From Actinomycetes bacterium (lineage in GTDB: Bacteria; Actinomycetota; Thermoleophilia; RBG-16-64-13): a stretch of 10,296 nt of DNA. The stretch spans positions 1-10,296 of the forward strand of contig JAKAHF010000030.1 of the NCBI GenBank assembly GCA_021815245.1, read 5' to 3'. Position numbers and translations under genes: made by a program. The notes under the pieces are model-generated. The model did not search any database and was not told the origin of the DNA. It worked only from the letters and a program-made list of their open reading frames with translations. How positions within the stretch are numbered: position 1 is the stretch's first letter; every line of letters starts with the position of its first letter. Of the stretch, positions 1-6,263 are shown piece by piece.

Positions 1-592
1 TCTTGAAGAGATCGAGCGTGAACTCCTTGACGGTTCGGCCTCCGCACAGATGCTCGTAGGGATGGTCGAGCACCCCGGGCGCGAAGACCACGTAACCTCG
101 CTTCTCGTGCTCCGGCGTCCAACGGGCACGCGCGGCTCCAGCGGTCGGGGCCGTATCCAGCGCATCGCGCAGGTACTTCTGCGCGTAGTCGCCGAACCAA
201 GCCGTCCACCCCCTGTCGAGGATACGGTCGTAGTCCTCCGGTTGGACGCGCACCTGTTCGTCCATCTGCCAGATGCTGTCCTCGGGCAGATCGCGGCCAG
301 GCAGCTTCATGGGAGCCAGCCAGAGGAAGCCCGCCATCGCCGGCGTGGACGTAGGCTGCTCCACGGCGTCGACGTCGCCGAGCTTCTCCATAGTGGCCAC
401 CATCGCGGCCCCGGCCACGTCAGGGTCCGAAGCGAACGCCGCGATTGTCACGCCCATGGTCCGCGCCGCGAACGTGTCCATCACCAGGGAGACCGGCACA
501 CGATCGGGAGTGCCGCAGGCGACCGCCTCCCTCAAACGCGCGGACCGCTCCGCGAAGAGTCGCTCACCGGTGTTGCCTATGGCCTCGGGCAT
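1..592 (-). CDS. URO-D/MtaA-family protein (uroporphyrinogen decarboxylase-like; probable methyltransferase), 3' part missing
   Basis: The frame is open from an ATG at 592 to the left edge with no stop, giving 197 residues of what is usually a protein of about 350-400. A near-perfect Shine-Dalgarno (GGAGGTGATC on the minus strand, 597-606) fixes the start. The N-terminus (RLREAVACGTPDRVPV, residues 19-34) is the opening typical of the URO-D superfamily. That superfamily includes haem-pathway UroD and the MtaA/CmuA-type corrinoid methyltransferases. Residues 165-185 (RGYVVFAPGVLDHPYEHLCGG) look like the relatives found in anaerobe catabolic operons rather than housekeeping HemE. It is the last visible gene of a minus-strand operon, 59 nt after the hydrolase-like gene, so a role in methyl transfer or decarboxylation of the same substrate is inferred. 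The metal-binding and active-site half lies outside the window, so the reaction cannot be assigned. Confidence 0.75.
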   Translation of the reverse strand, partial: MPEAIGNTGERLFAERSARLREAVACGTPDRVPVSLVMDTFAARTMGVTIAAFASDPDVAGAAMVATMEKLGDVDAVEQPTSTPAMAGFLWLAPMKLPGRDLPEDSIWQMDEQVRVQPEDYDRILDRGWTAWFGDYAQKYLRDALDTAPTAGAARARWTPEHEKRGYVVFAPGVLDHPYEHLCGGRTVKEFTLDLFK

Positions 593-613
593 GGGAGATC
601 ACCTCCGACTCGC

Positions 614-642
614 GTGTCGCCAGTGCACCGTCGGTGCGACAC
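614..642. repeat. Intercistronic inverted repeat (possible mRNA hairpin)
   Basis: GTGTCGC at 614-620 is perfectly complementary to GCGACAC at 636-642. A nested CACC/GGTG pair (626-629 with 633-636) could form an alternative inner stem. The hairpin lies between the stop of the hydrolase-like gene (652) and the ribosome-binding site of the URO-D-like gene (597-606). No T-run follows on either strand, so it is not a classical terminator. A role in differential mRNA stability or processing within the operon is possible but unproven. Confidence 0.4.
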
Positions 643-651
643 CCAATGCTA

Positions 652-1497
652 TCAGCGAACCTCGGGTCCCTCCTCCGCGTAGATCTGGGGCAGGAACGAC
701 GCCAGGTTCGAGTATTCGAGCACGTTGTGGAACGCGAGTCCCATGGGAGCCTCGATGGGCAGGCGCACCCAGGGAGGCAGCACGCACATGCCCTTGCCCT
801 GGTTGATGCGGTAGCCCATCCAGAAACGGGTGCGGAATTCGACGCCGCCCTCGATCTCGCGGCAGAAGTGCACCATGATGGCGGGCGATTTGCCCATGTG
901 CCCGTCCCGGGGCTCCGACACGCCGAAGCCGCCGAAGACCGCGGCCACGTTGGGGTTGTGGAAGCGGGTCATGTCGAAGCCGATGGTCGCGGGGTCGAGG
1001 AAGCTGATGATGATGTCCTCTTGGCCGCCACCCACGTCTTCGACAACGAAGTGGTCGACATTCTGCGACTTCTCGGCCAACGGGACGTTGGGATCGAGCA
1101 GCTTCGCCCGGTCGGTGTCGTTCACGGCGATGGTCGTGTGACCCGGCGGGAACCAGATGGAGTAGCGCAGGCCCGGGCCCGCCGCATGCCAGGCGAACCA
1201 CCACTGCATCATCTCCACGGTGCAGCCGGGGAAGACGTTGTTCACCGCCACGTAGCCGGCCCCGTTGGGCAAGATGCAGTAGCCGGTCTCGACCTCGTGA
1301 TAGCCCGGGTCGAGTAGATCGTTCAGGCGTTCGAAGGGCAGGGCCTTTTCCGGGTCCATGGGGCCCTGGCTGAGGATGCCCATGAGCTTCGGGTTGGGCG
1401 GGGCGACCGGCCGGTTGTAGTACTTGGAGTAGCTGAGAGCCTGCTCGTCGGGGCGCAGCGCCCGCAGTTCGGGCTTGCTCGGTGCGTCGTGTGCCAT
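652..1497 (-). CDS. DAPG/phloretin hydrolase-family protein (PhlG-like C-C hydrolase)
   Basis: This encodes 281 aa, close to the family's usual size of roughly 270-300. The start at 1497 is chosen because GGAGG (1506-1510) sits 8 nt upstream; the in-frame ATG at 1503 is only 2 nt from it. Family signatures are MMQWWFAWH (residues 96-104), LRYSIWFPPGH (110-120) and an acidic/His core around 148-154. Near the C-terminus is AFHNVLEYSNL (255-265), whose His257-x3-Glu261 spacing fits the zinc-ligand pair described for PhlG. Known members (PhlG, phloretin hydrolase) hydrolyse the C-C bond between an acyl group and a phloroglucinol ring using zinc. There is no signal peptide, so it is probably cytoplasmic. 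It lies 32 nt after the flavoprotein gene in the same operon, suggesting hydrolysis of a product of that reductase. The actual substrate is unknown and need not be phloretin. Confidence 0.8.
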   Translation of the reverse strand: MAHDAPSKPELRALRPDEQALSYSKYYNRPVAPPNPKLMGILSQGPMDPEKALPFERLNDLLDPGYHEVETGYCILPNGAGYVAVNNVFPGCTVEMMQWWFAWHAAGPGLRYSIWFPPGHTTIAVNDTDRAKLLDPNVPLAEKSQNVDHFVVEDVGGGQEDIIISFLDPATIGFDMTRFHNPNVAAVFGGFGVSEPRDGHMGKSPAIMVHFCREIEGGVEFRTRFWMGYRINQGKGMCVLPPWVRLPIEAPMGLAFHNVLEYSNLASFLPQIYAEEGPEVR

Positions 1498-1529
1498 TGT
1501 CATATCCTCCGTGAAGTCGGCGGCCAAGA

Positions 1530-3248
1530 TCAGGGCTTGAAAGGGTAGGCTTCGAGCGGCACGGGTTGCTTGCTGACCGCTACCTGCCCGCCTTTGTTTT
1601 CCACCAGCACCCATTCCAGGTTGTCGCTCGCCTGCGGATAGTCCTCGCGAATGAACCAGCCGAGCGTCTCCTTGCGCTCGAGCGAAGCCTTGAAGAACAT
1701 CTCCGAGCAGAGCAGCTCGGCGTGCAGCTCGTTGGCGCCGAAAAGGTGATGAGGATCGTCGGCCTTGACCCGCGGCATCATGGCTTTGAGTTCCTCGACC
1801 CTGGCGAGGGCGGCCTTCATGCGGCCCTCCTCCCGGTAGAGGCTGTTGCCGAGCGGCTGCATGACCTTCTGGATCTCGGCGACCATCTCCATGGTCTTCA
1901 TGCTGCCCGCGCTCTTCGCCGGAGCCATGAAGCGGGCATCGGTCGCCGCGATCTGGTCGACCGACACGGCGGCAGCGCTCGCTCCACCCGCATAGTCGGC
2001 CGCCGAGGGCCCGGCCACCCGGCCCGAAAACGTGGCGAACGCGAGGCCTGAGCCGCGATGGCGTCCCGGCTGAGCCACGGCGCCCCAGGCCCGCGAACCA
2101 CCGACACAGATATCGCCGGCCGCGAACAAGCCGGGGATGCTGGTCGCCATGTTGTCGTCGACCCACAGCGGGTTGAATTCACCCACCAGACCGGGCACGA
2201 CGAGATCGTTGGTCTTCTGCGAGAAGGCGTTGAAGAAGAGGTAGCCCCAGAACCGGTCGGAATAGGGCCGGTTGTACCAGGCGTCAGAAGCGAGCATCGA
2301 GTGGGTGTAAGGGTTGAGCGGATTCTCGTCGTCGTGGTAGTGCATCGGCCCGTTGCCGGCTTTGGCCTGCTTGTAGTACTCGGCAAGGCTCTCAGCGTTG
2401 ATGTCGGTGTGGACCGGCTTGACGGTCTTCACGCCGAAGTTCTCACCCTTGTCGTTGTAGAGCGCGTACTCCACGCCCATGTCCGACTCGAAGTGCTCGA
2501 GCGAGGTCCAATTGTAGAAGGGGGCGAATTCGCAGTTGGCGAACTTGGCACCCGCCCGGAACGCTGCCGCGATGCCCTCACCCCGCGCGGCAGACCACAT
2601 GGGCATGACCCGCCAGCTCTGGTTGCCGCAAGCGAGCACCACCGACTTGGCCCCGAAGACGTATTGCTTGCCGTCGTCGATGTTGTAGCCGACGATGCCG
2701 GCCGCTTTGTCGTCGTCGGTCAACAGATCGACCATGCCGACCCGGTCGATGAAGGTGATGCCCAACTTGCGGGCGTAGCGGCGCACGTTACGGATGTAGT
2801 CGAGCTCGATGGCGGCCAGGGTCCACGGATAGGGATTGTCCTGGTCGAAGACGGGCTTGCCGTCTTCCTTCTTGCCCACCACCTTCGACGCCCATTTGAG
2901 CGTGCGGTAGGACCCGTCGTCGAACTTGTCGATCTTGCCGCCCGACCACTTGTCGATCAGCGCGACGCTCTCGTTGAGGTAGCTCGCGTACTTGAGCAAC
3001 GTGGTCTGATTGTTGAGGTACAGACCGATGTGCTTCATGTAGAACTGTGCGAACTCCTCGGGAGTGTAGCCGCCCAGCAGAAGGATGATGCCGGCTCCGC
3101 GGTTGGCCTTGCCTGAGTAGCCGCTCGTGTACTTCTCGACGATGGTCACGCCCAGCGCGGGATTCTGCTCCTTCGCGGTGATGGCCGCGGCGAGACCGGC
3201 GAGGCTGCCTCCGACGACAAGGACGTCCGTATCGAAACGTTCAGTCAT
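1530..3248 (-). CDS. FAD-dependent oxidoreductase, fumarate reductase/AprA-type flavoprotein
   Basis: This encodes 572 aa, starting at ATG 3248 with AAGGAG (3257-3262) 8 nt upstream. The N-terminus has the Rossmann dinucleotide motif VLVVGGSLAG (residues 9-18) and the ribose-binding acid in VTIVEKY (34-40). The second FAD segment is SIPGLFAAGD (370-379), followed by a Gly-rich helix GSGLAFATFSGRVAG (399-413). The C-terminal helical domain carries the superfamily signature ASLERKETLGWFIREDYP (521-538). This layout is that of soluble fumarate reductase, L-aspartate oxidase and AprA flavoproteins. The substrate-binding capping domain (about 240-365) is rich in Tyr, Trp and Asn, and I recognise no known substrate set in it. 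No haem or flavin-attachment domain is present. Electrons probably come from, or go to, the ferredoxin encoded 15 nt upstream. I infer reduction of an enone, aromatic or similar substrate related to the next gene's C-C hydrolase; direction and substrate are unknown. Confidence 0.85.
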   Translation of the reverse strand: MTERFDTDVLVVGGSLAGLAAAITAKEQNPALGVTIVEKYTSGYSGKANRGAGIILLLGGYTPEEFAQFYMKHIGLYLNNQTTLLKYASYLNESVALIDKWSGGKIDKFDDGSYRTLKWASKVVGKKEDGKPVFDQDNPYPWTLAAIELDYIRNVRRYARKLGITFIDRVGMVDLLTDDDKAAGIVGYNIDDGKQYVFGAKSVVLACGNQSWRVMPMWSAARGEGIAAAFRAGAKFANCEFAPFYNWTSLEHFESDMGVEYALYNDKGENFGVKTVKPVHTDINAESLAEYYKQAKAGNGPMHYHDDENPLNPYTHSMLASDAWYNRPYSDRFWGYLFFNAFSQKTNDLVVPGLVGEFNPLWVDDNMATSIPGLFAAGDICVGGSRAWGAVAQPGRHRGSGLAFATFSGRVAGPSAADYAGGASAAAVSVDQIAATDARFMAPAKSAGSMKTMEMVAEIQKVMQPLGNSLYREEGRMKAALARVEELKAMMPRVKADDPHHLFGANELHAELLCSEMFFKASLERKETLGWFIREDYPQASDNLEWVLVENKGGQVAVSKQPVPLEAYPFKP

Positions 3249-3263
3249 GATCGGTGCTCCTTG

Positions 3264-3491
3264 TCAGATGATGTTTTCGCGGGGGAACAGGTACGACGCG
3301 TAGTCGGGGATCACTTTGATCGCGCGCTCAGGGCAATTCAGCTCACAGTACATGCACTGCACGCACTCTTCCGGATAGGCGATGATGGGTTTCTTGGTCT
3401 GCGCGTCCCACTTGATGACGTCGATGAAGCAGGCCTTGAAGCAATCCTTACAGCCCTTGCAGAGCTCTTTGTTCACGATGATCTTGTTCAC
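3264..3491 (-). CDS. 2x[4Fe-4S] ferredoxin, partner of the flavoprotein
   Basis: This is a 75-aa bacterial-type ferredoxin with two complete clusters: Cys11, 14, 17, 21 (CKGCKDCFKAC) and Cys43, 46, 49, 53 (CVQCMYCELNCP). The frame extends to an ATG at 3536, but that codon lies upstream of the predicted transcription start (about 3530) and has no ribosome-binding site. The GTG at 3491 has GGGAG (3498-3502) 6 nt upstream and gives the usual ferredoxin beginning MNKIIVNKELCKGC. The spacer between clusters is longer than in the smallest clostridial ferredoxins, and a 15-residue tail ends the protein. It is first in the operon and 15 nt before the flavoprotein gene. The arrangement recalls AprB-AprA, but this protein is much shorter than AprB. 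It is inferred to be the dedicated electron carrier or small subunit of the flavoprotein. Confidence 0.9.
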   Translation of the reverse strand: MNKIIVNKELCKGCKDCFKACFIDVIKWDAQTKKPIIAYPEECVQCMYCELNCPERAIKVIPDYASYLFPRENII

Positions 3492-3536
3492 TCGGTTCTC
3501 CCGTCTCGTCGCGTGAGCCGCGCTGTCAGCCACCAT

Positions 3537-3566
3537 ATGCTAAGGAATGGCGGCGCGGTTTGTCAA
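3537..3566 (-). promoter_or_regulatory. Sigma-70-type promoter of the ferredoxin-flavoprotein-hydrolase-URO-D operon
   Basis: Read on the minus strand, a perfect -35 TTGACA (3566-3561) is separated by 18 nt from TAGCAT (3542-3537). Transcription would start near 3530, giving a leader of about 40 nt before the GTG at 3491. The -10 element overlaps the left copy of the direct repeat at 3538-3549. Confidence 0.65.
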
Positions 3567-3601
3567 GTATTTACATCGCCATTCTCTATTGCTAAGTAAT
3601 G
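3538..3601. promoter_or_regulatory. Paired direct repeat TGCTAAG(G/T)AATG, putative operators
   Basis: Two copies of a 12-bp element, identical at 11 positions, lie at 3538-3549 (TGCTAAGGAATG) and 3590-3601 (TGCTAAGTAATG). Their starts are 52 bp apart, close to five helical turns, so both copies face the same side of the DNA. The right copy lies in an imperfect palindrome (ATTGCTAAGTAAT, 3588-3600). The left copy overlaps the -10 of the minus-strand operon; the right copy is just upstream of its -35 and also upstream of the plus-strand SDR gene. This is the geometry of cooperative binding or short-range looping by a regulator not encoded in the window. Confidence 0.5.
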
Positions 3602-3644
3602 ACCTCCGGAATGCCGGCCGCCCGCACCCGCGACGGCGTCTCTC

Positions 3645-3673
3645 ATGCTTCGACACCATGGCCCAGGTATGAT
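3645..3673 (+). promoter_or_regulatory. Candidate promoter for the SDR gene
   Basis: TATGAT at 3668-3673 is a good -10 hexamer (5 of 6 matches). At a 17-nt spacing the -35 would be ATGCTT (3645-3650), which is weak. Predicted initiation near 3680 leaves a leader of about 40 nt before ATG 3723. A copy of ATGGCCC lies before the -10 (3658-3664) and another overlaps its end (3672-3678); whether this matters is unclear. Confidence 0.4.
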
Positions 3674-3722
3674 GGCCCCTGATGAAGCAGCGACTGTTCG
3701 GCGCTCCAAAGGGGAGGAATCG

Positions 3723-4712
3723 ATGATCGTCGTGACCGGAGCCACCGGCCTGGTTGGCAACGCCCTCTTGCACGCCCTCGCCGATCGCGGTATGGGTCCT
3801 GTCCGGGTGCTCGTGCGCCCGGGGCGCGACCTCTCGTGCCTCGCCGGCTTCGACGTCGAAGTGGTGCGGGGTGACACTCGCGATCTCGATTCGCTGAAGG
3901 CCGCTTTCGCAGGCGCCGACGCGGTCTTTCATCTGGCCGGCCTGATCACCATCACCAAGGAGAAGCTCGAGCGTCTGCGCGAAGTCAATGTCGAGGGCAC
4001 GCGCAATGTCATCGCGGCCTGCCGGGCCGCGGGCGTGCGCCGGCTGGTGCACTGCAGCTCGATTCACGCTTTCATCGAGCCACCCTTCGGCACCTGCACC
4101 GACGAGAGCACGCCCATCGACCCCGAGCGCACGATCGGCAATTACGGCAAGAGCAAAGCCGAGGCGACCCTGTTGGTCAAGGCCGCTGCTGGCGAGGGAC
4201 TCGACGCCGTGATCGTCTACCCCTCGGGCATCATCGGGCCGTACGACCACCGGCCCTCCGAGACCGGGGAGTTCATCGTCGATGCCTGCCGAGGCAAGAT
4301 CCCCGCGACCGTGGACGGGCGCTACAACTTCGTCGACAGCCGCGATGTGGCCGCCGGGCTGGTCGGGGCCTTCGAGCGGGGGCGCAACGGTGAGGGCTAT
4401 CTGCTGACCGGTAGCGAGATCTCGGTGCCCGAGCTGTTCGACATACTCGAGCAGTTGTCGGGTACGCCGAAGCCACGCGTGCACCTGCCGATCGGCCTGG
4501 TGCGCGCGGTCGCCCCATTGATCCCGCTGTACTACAAGGTCGTGAAGCAGCGGCCGCTCTTCACCACCTACTCGCTGCACGTGATCTCATCGAACTGCGA
4601 GATGTCGTACCAGAAGGCCGCCGAGGAACTTGGCTACTCACCGCGGCCCCTCCGCCAGACCCTCGAAGACACGGTCGGTTGGTTCAAAGAGCAGGGGATG
4701 CTGACGCGCTGA
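3723..4712 (+). CDS. Extended SDR, NAD(P)-dependent epimerase/dihydroflavonol-4-reductase-like
   Basis: This encodes 329 aa, starting at ATG 3723, 5 nt after GGGGAGG (3711-3717); earlier in-frame ATGs lack this site and would add residues before the Rossmann strand. The start MIVVTGATGLVG carries the extended-SDR TGxxGxxG motif (residues 5-12). Arg31/Arg33 after the second strand suggest NADP(H). The active site is seen as HLAG (70-73), CSS (111-113) and Tyr141-GKS-Lys145. PSGIIGP (167-173) and FVDSRDVA (203-210) are typical of dihydroflavonol reductase, hopanoid-associated reductase and 3-beta-HSD-like members. The C-terminal third (250-329) is a less conserved substrate-binding lobe. It is divergent from the minus-strand catabolic operon and shares its control region, so reduction of a carbonyl in the same pathway is possible. 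A lipid or sugar substrate is equally compatible with this large family. Confidence 0.85.
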   Translation: MIVVTGATGLVGNALLHALADRGMGPVRVLVRPGRDLSCLAGFDVEVVRGDTRDLDSLKAAFAGADAVFHLAGLITITKEKLERLREVNVEGTRNVIAACRAAGVRRLVHCSSIHAFIEPPFGTCTDESTPIDPERTIGNYGKSKAEATLLVKAAAGEGLDAVIVYPSGIIGPYDHRPSETGEFIVDACRGKIPATVDGRYNFVDSRDVAAGLVGAFERGRNGEGYLLTGSEISVPELFDILEQLSGTPKPRVHLPIGLVRAVAPLIPLYYKVVKQRPLFTTYSLHVISSNCEMSYQKAAEELGYSPRPLRQTLEDTVGWFKEQGMLTR

Positions 4713-4792
4713 CGTGGGTGACGAGGTATTCGGCCTGGTCGGTCTCTCGGAACTCCGCTGGGCGCCCTGTCCCTTGTGAAGGAGGCACTCGC

Positions 4793-4823
4793 TTGCTGTC
4801 CTGTCCGGGCCGTCGTGTACGAT
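4793..4823 (+). promoter_or_regulatory. Candidate promoter of the restriction-modification genes
   Basis: TACGAT (4818-4823) ends 9 nt before the chosen methyltransferase ATG (4833). The best -35-like element, TTGCTG (4793-4798), lies 19 nt upstream of it, longer than ideal. If used, transcription would begin at about 4830 and the mRNA would have almost no leader. This fits the absence of a ribosome-binding site before ATG 4833. TGTCC (4802-4806) and GGACA (4824-4828) form an inverted repeat around the -10. Confidence 0.3.
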
Positions 4824-4832
4824 GGACACATC

Positions 4833-6263
4833 ATGAAGGGATTTGTTCCGACACCACCTGAGACCGTCGACCGCATGATCGGGGTACTGTTCCACGAGCG
4901 GCAGCCTCGAGCGCACGATCGCGTGCTCGACCCCGGCAGTGGCACCGGAGCTTTCATCGAGGGCATCCTGCGTTGGTGCGCTATTCACGGTTGCGCAGTG
5001 CCGCGCATCACCGGTGTCGAGTCCGACCCCCGGCATGTGGCCTCGCTCCATCACAAGTTCGGCGACAAACCAGCAGTGGAGATCGTCCAGGCAGACTTCC
5101 TACTCAGCAATCACCACGGGTACGACTTCATTGTCGGCAACCCCCCATATGTCGCCATAACGGGGTTGTCGGAGAACGAGAAGCAGCAGTACCGGGCGCG
5201 CTTCGTGACGGCCCGCGGCCGGTTCGACCTGTATATGCTCTTCTACGAGCAGGCGCTTGCCGCACTTGCCCCAGGTGGGCGGTTGGTGTTTATCACGCCG
5301 GAGAAGTACTTGTACGTCGACAGCGCCGGTCCGCTACGGGGCCTCCTATCGGCCCGTCACGTGGAGACGATAGATCTCGTTCCCGAGAACACGTTCGGAG
5401 ATCTCGTGACCTACCCCACCATCACGACAATCCGCAACGTCCCGCCGGGCAAGACCCACGTGGTGCGCCGAGATGGGCGCAGTCTTGAGGTGAGTCTACC
5501 TCAGGGCGAGGGTTCGTGGCTTCCGCAGCTCGGAACCTCCGAGAAGCGGACCGGCGGAATGACCCTCGCCGACGCCTGTGTGCGTATCAGTTGCGGGGTG
5601 GCCACGGGAGCCGACCAGGTGTTCGTATGCCCGGAGGAGGGACTGCCACCGGACCTGCGACCCTTCGCCCGGCCCACGATCTCAGGCCGAGAACTAGCAC
5701 CAGGGTCGTGCGGACTGAAGCGCCGCAATGTGATGCTGATGCCCTATGACAGCAACGGGCGACTGCTTCCCGAAGAAGAACTCGGAGCACTAGGACAGTA
5801 CCTTGGCCGGAACGATATCGAGCAGCGACTGCTGGCCCGTTCGTGTGTTCGACACAAGCCCTGGTACGCGTTCCACGATGCGCTCGTGTTGCCGGAGATA
5901 CTTCGGCCCAAGATACTCTTTAAGGATATCGGTGCGACGCCCCAGTTCTGGGTCGACTGGACTGGCGACATAGTGCCGCGACACTCGGTCTACTATCTGG
6001 TGCCACGTGACGGGCACACGTTGCGGGTGCTGCTGAACTACCTGGAATCTCCAGAGGCGCACCATTGGCTGAACGAGAACTGCCAGCGTGCGGCGCAGGG
6101 CTATCTCCGTCTACAGAGTCATGTGCTCCAACGCATGCCGCTTCCAGACTCGGTCGTGCGCGAACTCTCAGCGGAGTGTCGTCTGCCTCGTTCCGTGACT
6201 CCCCGGGTCCCGGTCCGTTCCGCGAACAAGGAGAACACCATGATCGAAGCGGCGCCCAGATGA
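4833..6263 (+). CDS. Type II DNA adenine-N6 methyltransferase, gamma class, TaqI-like
   Basis: This encodes 476 aa. Motif order is X-I-IV, the gamma class: GFVPTPPETVDRM (residues 3-15, motif X), VLDPGSGTGAF (31-41, SAM-binding motif I), E63 in GVESDP (motif II), D88 (motif III) and NPPY (103-106, catalytic motif IV for adenine-N6). The C-terminal half (about 230-440) resembles the TaqI-type target-recognition region, with ISGREL (283-288) and KILFKDIGATPQFWVDWTGD (360-379). The protein methylates one adenine per half-site of an unknown recognition sequence to protect host DNA from the next gene's product. ATG 4833 is chosen because motif X begins directly after it. A GTG at 4776 would add 19 residues (KEALACCPVRAVVYDGHI after the start) with no known counterpart; it is embedded in an AAGGAGG stretch rather than preceded by one. 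Its last bases overlap the nuclease gene (ATGA, 6260-6263). Confidence 0.88.
   Translation: MKGFVPTPPETVDRMIGVLFHERQPRAHDRVLDPGSGTGAFIEGILRWCAIHGCAVPRITGVESDPRHVASLHHKFGDKPAVEIVQADFLLSNHHGYDFIVGNPPYVAITGLSENEKQQYRARFVTARGRFDLYMLFYEQALAALAPGGRLVFITPEKYLYVDSAGPLRGLLSARHVETIDLVPENTFGDLVTYPTITTIRNVPPGKTHVVRRDGRSLEVSLPQGEGSWLPQLGTSEKRTGGMTLADACVRISCGVATGADQVFVCPEEGLPPDLRPFARPTISGRELAPGSCGLKRRNVMLMPYDSNGRLLPEEELGALGQYLGRNDIEQRLLARSCVRHKPWYAFHDALVLPEILRPKILFKDIGATPQFWVDWTGDIVPRHSVYYLVPRDGHTLRVLLNYLESPEAHHWLNENCQRAAQGYLRLQSHVLQRMPLPDSVVRELSAECRLPRSVTPRVPVRSANKENTMIEAAPR

Noticed and set aside
1498..2166. Open extension upstream of the PhlG-like gene that could suggest a 504-aa fusion protein
   Set aside because: The extension reads an off-frame of the flavoprotein coding region and gives Arg/Gly-rich low-complexity sequence. 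The strong GGAGG at 1506-1510 marks the real start at 1497.
2058..3116. Long plus-strand open frame (352 codons) opposite the flavoprotein gene
   Set aside because: It lies wholly antisense to a gene with clear FAD motifs, its predicted protein is Val/Asp/Glu/Arg-rich without recognisable domains, and long shadow frames are expected in GC-rich DNA. The same applies to plus-strand frames at 445-1317 and 1566-2051 and the minus-strand frame at 3540-4580.
1530..3491. Adenylylsulfate reductase (AprBA) and dissimilatory sulfur metabolism
   Set aside because: The ferredoxin is about half AprB length, the flavoprotein is shorter than AprA and its capping domain is not recognised as AprA-like, and the neighbours are phenolic-type rather than Sat, Qmo or Dsr genes.
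4713..4832. Terminator or extra small gene between the SDR and methyltransferase genes
   Set aside because: The palindrome GGGCGCCC (4760-4767) has no T-run and is too short, and no open frame with a ribosome-binding site and sensible protein is present.
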